The notes under the pieces: generated by a model
What the model saw: only the letters and a program-made list of their open reading frames with translations
Told to the model about the DNA's origin: nothing
The model's database searches: none
Made by a program: the position numbers and the translations under genes
In this document: piece after piece, positions 58,342-64,000 of the stretch
How positions within the stretch are numbered: position 1 is the first letter of the stretch
Layout: every line of letters starts with the position of its first letter
NCBI GenBank assembly: GCA_036244855.1
Contig: BQKZ01000789.1
Location: forward strand, 53,394 to 117,393
Direction of reading: 5' to 3'
DNA: 64,000 bases
Source: Temnopleurus reevesii
Taxonomy: Eukaryota; Echinodermata; Echinoidea; Temnopleuroida; Temnopleuridae

Positions 58342-58447
58342 GAGAGCCCTGGAAGCAACACGATTCTTTGTTATTTTACAGTTAACTGCCTCGGAACAAA
58401 GAGTCGTGCTGAATCGTGTTGCTTCTGGGGCCCTATGTGCCCAGGGC
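58330..58447. mobile_element. MITE, family A
   Basis: The left end GCCCCGGTCACAGAGAGCCC pairs with GGGGCCCTATGTGCCCAGGG. Inner arms GGAAGCAACACGATTC and GAATCGTGTTGCTTC are near perfect. The central part is inverted relative to the copy at 2259 (AACAAAGAGTCGTGC lies on the right here). Confidence 0.88.
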
Positions 58448-59035
58448 TTTTGCAGTTTGACCATTAAATGTATTTTAAGAGGTTTTTGAAATGTCTTTTT
58501 ATATATTATTTAAGTTTTCAATCGATAAGGGTTGATTTTAATTCTTGCTCATCTAGGGAATTCATACTTCATCAAATTTTAATGAATTCATCCCATTACA
58601 TCAGAAAGACTTAGAGATCCAAATGAAAGTGGCTGCATCTCAAAGCGATTGCCGCCAATCACTATGAAATCCCCAAAAGGGAGCATGCCCTTCCCATCGA
58701 CTGCTCGTTGAGTGTTTGTTCCGGAGTCTTAGAATCCCACTTGTATGTGACAATTATTTAACCAGCTTGGGCCGAGGTAAAAAGCACCTCGTACTGTTTC
58801 TGTTGGTCCGAATCTTGTGCTCATTACCTTTTTTGATAAAGAGGACAAGATGGTTTAGATGAAAATAATTGATCTTAATTTGTATTGAAAGACATTTTTG
58901 GACAATTGTTATAGTGGTTGGGCCATTTTTTCTTTTGAATAGAATGATTTTGCATGAAGTTGGAAGTTTTAGTTCTGTAAAATGTAACTATTAGCTGTTT
59001 GATTGTAATGGTCATGGATGTTATTAGTGTTATCA
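58448..59035. other. Stretch with no recognised gene
   Basis: The block 58610-58830 is non-repetitive and of balanced composition, and is a reasonable place to look for conserved non-coding sequence. No frame or element seen. Confidence 0.4.
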
Positions 59036-59039
59036 GAAT

Positions 59040-59560
59040 ATGATAATTTATATTTTTGTAATCATCATCAACATCGTCATTATCATTGTGATCATCAGTA
59101 CCAGTTGCATCACAATCAACATCATACTCACCAACACCATCATTGCCACTGTCATCTTCACCATCATTGTTATTACCATAATCATCATCATAGTCATCAC
59201 CAAAGTTGTCATTATATGACCATTCTCATCATCAGGTCCCCAGGTCCCCAGCTCCCCCTCCCCTCCCAAAAACAAACAAACAAACAAACTATTGTTTGGA
59301 TACCCTCTCCTGGCTGACCCTCTAAAATGGCCAGATCGTTTCTTTCTTTTTTTTTTAAACACCATCATCATTACCATCTGCACCATCCCAACAACTTTAC
59401 CAGTATCAATTCCACCACCACAAATAACAACAACAAAACCGACATCAACAACAGCAACCACAAGTACATCAACAGCATCATCACCACCACCAACAGCAAC
59501 AACCACCACAATCATCATTACCACCACCACCACCACTCGCCTCTTTCTCTCTTTCTTTCA
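59040..59560 (+). repeat. Degenerate CAT/CAC trinucleotide tracts
   Basis: Two blocks (about 59060-59235 and 59360-59540) of ATCATC, CACCAC and CAACAACA units flank a C- and A-rich spacer containing an AAACA-type run. Val-, Met-, His- and Thr-rich frames on both strands are by-products. Confidence 0.9.
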
Positions 59561-60315
59561 AGATAGGCAACAACACCAACCTACATTTTTCTAGCTGCAA
59601 TTCACCAGAAACAAAACAAAAATAGTATATCGAAATGATCTCTGTGTCCCTTTTTCGTGACGCCTTCCTCTTAAACCGGAATTGCCGGTTTTGGGTTATT
59701 TTTAAAGTCAGCAGGAAATATGGTGCCTGGAAACTCGTGCTAAAGAAAAAAAGAAAAGGTCTGCTAAAAGGTTACTTCCCATTTGTGACACAAAATACAT
59801 TTCTTGCCAAAAAAACATAGTGCATAATATACGTGGGAGAGTCGCTGCATGCAGTGAAAATGCTAACATAATATTGTGATATCGTAAATGTTTTATTACT
59901 ATGTATTATTACATTGGGTGTTGGTGCTCGAAGATAAAATCTGTTACAGAGGGTAGTTGCTAGGATATGGTGCTATTTTGCGAGGAATATGTGTTATTTA
60001 TTCATAGGTTTATGTTTGTTGGGTTGGTATGTGATGGATATACTTTTTTTTCCTTTCCCTTTCTCTTTTTTTGCTCTCTTTTTTTTCTCTCTCTCTCTAT
60101 CATTTTTATCTTTCTTTTTTTATTTGTGTCTTTTTTATCTCTCCTTTTTTTGTATTCATTAATATATTAATTTTTACTGGAGAATTCAGCCTTCTGACAG
60201 AAGTGCTTATGGGAACATACAGGTTCTCTGGAGTACTGTGACTGTGAGGAAAGAATTGGATTTTGATTAATTTTTTGCAAATACATGCTTTACAGATAAG
60301 TCTTCATGTAATTAA
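59561..60315. other. AT-rich stretch with a pyrimidine tract
   Basis: A T- and C-rich run lies at about 60045-60160. No gene or element boundary otherwise. Confidence 0.5.
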
Positions 60316-60462
60316 GGCCCCGTAACATAAAGGTTTGCAATCAATTGCTAATCTGATAGCGATTGATATCAATCGCAAGTCTATGGCAAATCATGTACAA
60401 AAGTTAGCAATCGATCGCAAAATCAGATGGGGATTAATCGCAAACCTTTATGTTACGGGGCC
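60316..60462. mobile_element. MITE, family E, intact
   Basis: The termini GGCCCCGTAACATAAAGGTT and AACCTTTATGTTACGGGGCC are perfect inverted repeats extending to 23 bp (GTTTGC / GCAAAC). It is 147 bp. The interior matches 56856-57003 closely. Target duplication not clear. Confidence 0.93.
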
Positions 60463-60489
60463 AAGAACTACATTTCTTACATTATATTG

Positions 60490-60667
60490 TCTATGTTTTC
60501 ACAAAGTAACGGGAGCCAGAGGTGTTACACAAAATGAGTTACATAACCATTGAAACCTGCTCTTCTATAAAAAATTAATACATTGTTCGATAGGGGGCCC
60601 GTTGAATTGGCGCTATGTCAGGATTTCTTTGTCTTCATTGGCTCCCGTCACTTAATGAAAACATGGA
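60490..60667. repeat. Inverted repeat, about 30-bp arms
   Basis: TATGTTTTCACAAAGTAACG with GGAGCCA on the left pairs with TGGCTCCCGTCACTTAATGA and AAACAT on the right. It may be a small MITE of its own, adjacent to the family E element. Confidence 0.65.
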
Positions 60668-60810
60668 CGATATCATCCCTTTACTTTCAGTTCTTAGGCA
60701 AATAGGACCTCTTTATGTTAATGTCTTTCTTCAAATAGGAAGGTACCAGTTTCTTATCTGTTCATAGCAATACGTGTAATGACCATCAAAGTTCTATAAA
60801 TAGGGCAATA

Positions 60811-60864
60811 CAGTCCTTGACTTTCAAACATAACAAAACATTTCGTGTTAAAGTCAGGGACTTT
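60811..60864. repeat. Short imperfect inverted repeat
   Basis: GTCCTTGACTTT near the left and AAAGTCAGGGAC near the right can pair with one mismatch. Non-coding hairpin potential only. Confidence 0.5.
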
Positions 60865-60984
60865 GTCACAAAGACTTTGGCTGTTGAAATATTAATAATA
60901 GGAGTGACTTTATTTGTATCCTCATTTCACAAAACTTGAGGATATTTCCTTAATTGTGTTTTACATGGCATTCTCCTACATTTA

Positions 60985-61232
60985 AAGGGGAACTTCACCC
61001 TGACATTGCTGTGTTAATTGTCAGTAAATGATGAAACAAAAGGTGAACAATCCTAAAATTTGAGCAAAATTGGATAATCCGTTGAAAAGGATGGGCATCC
61101 TTGAATTGGCATGTTTTACATTATCTGTAATGTCATACATGGAGAACTCATTATTTTTTCACAGTTTGATCACTGTATTGTTCTCCATCCACTGATGGTA
61201 TGATAATGTCTGGGGGATAACTCCCCTTTATA
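60985..61232. mobile_element. MITE, family I
   Basis: The left end AAAGGGGAACTTCACCCTGA and the right end TCTGGGGGATAACTCCCCTT form an imperfect inverted repeat. TA lies at each outer flank. It is about 248 bp with no coding capacity. Elements with AAAGGGGAA-type ends are familiar from marine invertebrate genomes. Confidence 0.75.
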
Positions 61233-61609
61233 AAGAATATTGGATATTTTGCAGTTCATCAAGTCTTTTGATGGAATAATCTGGTCCCTGGCATTTCTCC
61301 AACAATGAAAATCAGAAATTTATGATTTCAAGCACAGATATAATATATCTGTTGTCTTTTTATTGACTGCATAGAAGCAGAGTGTTGTCATTTTTCCTCA
61401 AGGTCATTGCAGACAAGGTTTGTTGACTAAAGTTTGCATTAATTACCAGAATACATCTACCCTTGAGATTTCATGGAATTACATATAGAACTATTTGTCT
61501 CTACATGGTAGAAAGTGTTGTTGTTCTTAGCCACACATTAAATTAAAAACATAAAGGTTCCATACAGTTCATCGCATATCATTGATGTTGTATGTACAGT
61601 GGTTCTACA

Positions 61610-61795
61610 TAGTCTGCCAGAACAGACCCTTGGGTTTCGTTTTGCGCATACACAGAGAGTGATACAGGGTATGCATTGTGTGTCTGCATGCTAGAGCAAT
61701 GCTGTATGTGTGTGATGTAGTCACACAATATGCATACCCTGTATCAAGCTCTGCGCATGCACACACCGAAAGTCTAGGATATCTGCTTGCAAACT
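61610..61795. mobile_element. Palindromic element with about 72-bp arms
   Basis: The left arm (61610-61682) and right arm (61721-61795) complement each other with moderate mismatches. The inner parts TGATACAGGGTATGCAT and ATGCATACCCTGTATCA are perfect. The outer arm TAGTCTGCC then ACAGACCCTTGGGTTTCG resembles the core of the family G element at 12727-12870. Confidence 0.8.
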
Positions 61796-62882
61796 AGGTT
61801 CTACATGTATAGTAAATATTAATATGTGGAATTAAAATGTAGAATTGAGTCTTTTTTTACATTGTCCTCTTGTCCGTGAAAAAAAATACAAACAAATCTT
61901 CTAATCCCTTTAATGATGATCTAATTGTTTTTATTTAAAATTGTTTCAAATGAATTTTGATAGCAATGTTAAGAGCATTACACAAGAATATAATCTATTT
62001 GACCTTGCCATTGAAGCCAATAAAACCAGCCTAAATGACTAAAATAATTCAAATTCACTCATAAATGAAAGGATGTATGATTTGTTGGCAAAATGTCAAC
62101 AGATTTGTGTAGCGTGGATAGAGACAAACACTCAATGTATGTTGCCCAAAATGCTATGAAATTGATATGTATGACCCTTGAGTATAGAATGAGTTTTATG
62201 TGGAGATTTTGTGTTGTTTTCCTCATCATTTGCAATGAATATAAATACTTATGGGTGTGTAATCTTGTATTTATAATATATGAGAATATTTTCCTATCAT
62301 TCTTCAAATTATTAGGTTATTTTCTATGTGTTGAATTAATGTTTTATACCTGAATGTTTATACTCACATACCCCAAGAGGGGGTCAAAGAGTCAGTAAAA
62401 TTCTAAATTCTAAAACTATTCAAAATGATACAGCATGTTATTAAAATACCGAAATGTCCGGACACTGGAATATTGGCTACGAAACATTGTATGATTTTAC
62501 CATAAAAATACTTTCCCATACATTGTACATGGGCGTTGAACATGCAGGAACTGATGTGCTATTCACAGCATGCATGCCTTGAGGTAAGCTTACAAAAGCA
62601 TGACTGTGAACTGTTCAAAAAACAAATCACAGAGCCTTTCAAAAGCAAGAGTACTGTTCAATAGTTTGATCATGGATATTATGTGGTTTATTTGTACTTC
62701 CATGTACACAGAATAGTTGATAAAAACTTGCCAATTTACAACCTTTCACCCTATATTATGCTGTATAATTGATAACAATAATACAAGCCCACCGCAATGT
62801 TTTTAAGCAAACTACAGCAGTTATTTTGTTATTTCAAATTGACAACTACATTTTGGAAAATTAGACAGATTCATATGACATT
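61796..62882. other. AT-rich stretch, nothing recognised
   Basis: An 82-codon and an 86-codon frame overlap on opposite strands at 62059-62353 without recognisable domains. No element boundary seen. Confidence 0.45.
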
Positions 62883-63346
62883 GACCCAGTTTACACCAAC
62901 TTTTATGTCGGCCAATTTGTTGGTGTCGAAACATGCAGGCTCAAAGCGGGTACCAAAAGCGGGCCCGCAATACTTCCGGGTTTTTTGCAGAGCATCGCAA
63001 TAGGCGGGTTTACTTATATATTCAAATTTAGGTGCGTTTAACGTAGTTGCATGGTATTCCATAGACCGGTTGATAACAATAAGAATACAATAATTGGAAT
63101 CCAGTTTGCATACATTACTTGTTGATATGTCGGGCAAGCTTTCTGGTTGTCAAGAACAACCTTTGTGTTAGAGGTATGCATAAAATTTGCATATATAAGT
63201 AAACCCGCCTATTGGCAGAAGTTTTATATTTGTAGTCTGGCCCTTACTTTAATGTGTAAATGCACAAAGTTGAGGAACCAAATACAAAAGTTACACTGGT
63301 GTACCATAGGTCTGACCTACTTTTGGTCAGGCAGTGTAAACAGGTC
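62883..63346. mobile_element. MITE, family C, interrupted, 3-bp target duplication
   Basis: Starts GACCCAGTTTACACCAAC and ends GGCAGTGTAAACAGGTC, with ATT at both flanks (62880-62882 and 63347-63349). Inner motifs GTCGGCC and GCGGGTACCAAAAGCGGGCC match the family C style. A complete family F element is inserted at 62998-63214. Confidence 0.88.
62998..63214. mobile_element. MITE, family F, intact, nested in family C
   Basis: The termini CAATAGGCGGGTTTACTTAT and ATAAGTAAACCCGCCTATTG are perfect, and the repeats extend to about 32 bp with few mismatches. It is about 217 bp. Decayed relatives are at 12614-13074 and 45898-46095. Confidence 0.93.
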
Positions 63347-64000
63347 ATTTTATTCTATTCTTGGAACCCAAGATGTGTGTATAGTTCATGCAATGAGAGT
63401 CAGAGCAGAAGAGCCTTTATATCCGGTTTGCCAGTTTCATGTAGAGATGATTTCCTTTTCCCGAGGTCATATGCCATAGCTCTTGCTATTACTATCTTTC
63501 TCATATTTCAAAATGACTTTCAGTTATTTGTATACCCCAACCTCATGNAATAATGACAAAGTAAAAATAAAAAGAATGAAAATCAAGATATAAACTAAAT
63601 CTACAAATGTACTCAAAATGTGAATATCATATGATATTACTTTTGGTAATGCATATAGATTACAATTTTTTTTTGTTTTGTTTGATAGGAATGATTTAAA
63701 TTAAGAAAAAAACTTGTGTTTTCATCATTATACTATTATTCAAATTCATATTGGTTTGTTCTTTTTTAAGTGAAGGATTGTTCATTCTCTTATATCTTTT
63801 AAATGTAGTGATGTACTTGTAGTGCATACAGTTTTGTTTAAAATATATTTGCATGTCTTTTTGCAGTTGATGCATAACGTGTTGGGGAATTGATCAGGAG
63901 AGCGTGACATGGGATGGGATAGAAAAAATGATTGGTTAATCCAATTTACTTCAAATTAGATGCAAATGAACGGAATCAGATTTGATCCATTTCCATTGCG
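63347..64000. other. AT-rich end of window with a single-N join
   Basis: One N at 63548 (CTCATGNAATAATG). No duplication around it is visible within the window. The final 97-codon frame is open only because the N interrupts it. No gene recognised. Confidence 0.45.

Overview
The window is AT-rich eukaryotic DNA from a marine invertebrate, most likely an echinoderm and probably a sea urchin. This rests on the general style of the repeats (tRNA-derived SINEs, many short palindromic inverted-repeat elements) and on very high divergence between apparent allelic copies. The species cannot be fixed from sequence alone. I see no rRNA, no intact tRNA gene, no CRISPR and no convincing multi-exon protein gene. 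Almost every open frame is short, low in complexity or inside a repeat.

The most interesting signal is a set of four plus-strand sites where a 3' splice site is joined directly to a consensus 5' splice site (CAG or TAG followed at once by GTAAGT). The junctions are at 683/684, 15955/15956, 33324/33325 and 56073/56074. Each follows a pyrimidine-rich tract and an AG-free zone of about 70 to 170 nt. This is the architecture of recursive ('ratchet') splice sites, and the spacing of 15.3, 17.4 and 22.7 kb fits one giant plus-strand intron spanning the window. A candidate 36-nt microexon (34134-34169) and a weaker 6-nt one (44607-44612) lie on the same strand.

Layout. 1-1.5 kb: intronic-type DNA, splice site A, a tRNA-derived SINE. 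1.6-6.0 kb: a 2.4-kb segment present twice around a single N, probably two haplotypes placed in tandem. 6-9 kb: an unrecognised 202-codon frame and a 500-bp inverted-repeat element. 10.6-12.4 kb: three ~500-bp tandem units, the third split by a SINE. 12.6-13.1 kb: one inverted-repeat element nested in another. 14.2-14.5 kb: a tetranucleotide satellite. 16.0-17.9 kb: 156-bp tandem repeats running into a 788-bp gap. 18.0-18.4 kb: a 75-bp tandem repeat. 19.6-21.4 kb: inverted-repeat elements. 24.9-28.0 kb: a ~134-bp minisatellite with an 87-bp deletion sub-array. 28.4-30.4 kb: three more inverted-repeat elements in pyrimidine-rich DNA. 33-34.2 kb: splice site C and the microexon candidate. 35.2 kb: a poly-T-bounded gap. 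38-43 kb: an inverted-repeat element, a 600-bp purine tract and a SINE. 45.9-47.5 kb: further elements, including a clear nested pair. 48-55 kb: mostly plain AT-rich or pyrimidine-rich DNA. 56.07 kb: splice site D. 56.4-58.3 kb: a second duplication around a single N, with a transposon insertion in one copy only. 59-63.4 kb: a trinucleotide repeat and six inverted-repeat elements, two of them nested.

No genes can be seen acting together. The coherent picture is a long intron loaded with miniature DNA transposons and SINEs. Several element families show 3-bp target duplications, as expected for PIF/Harbinger-like or CACTA-like mobilisation, but no transposase is encoded here.
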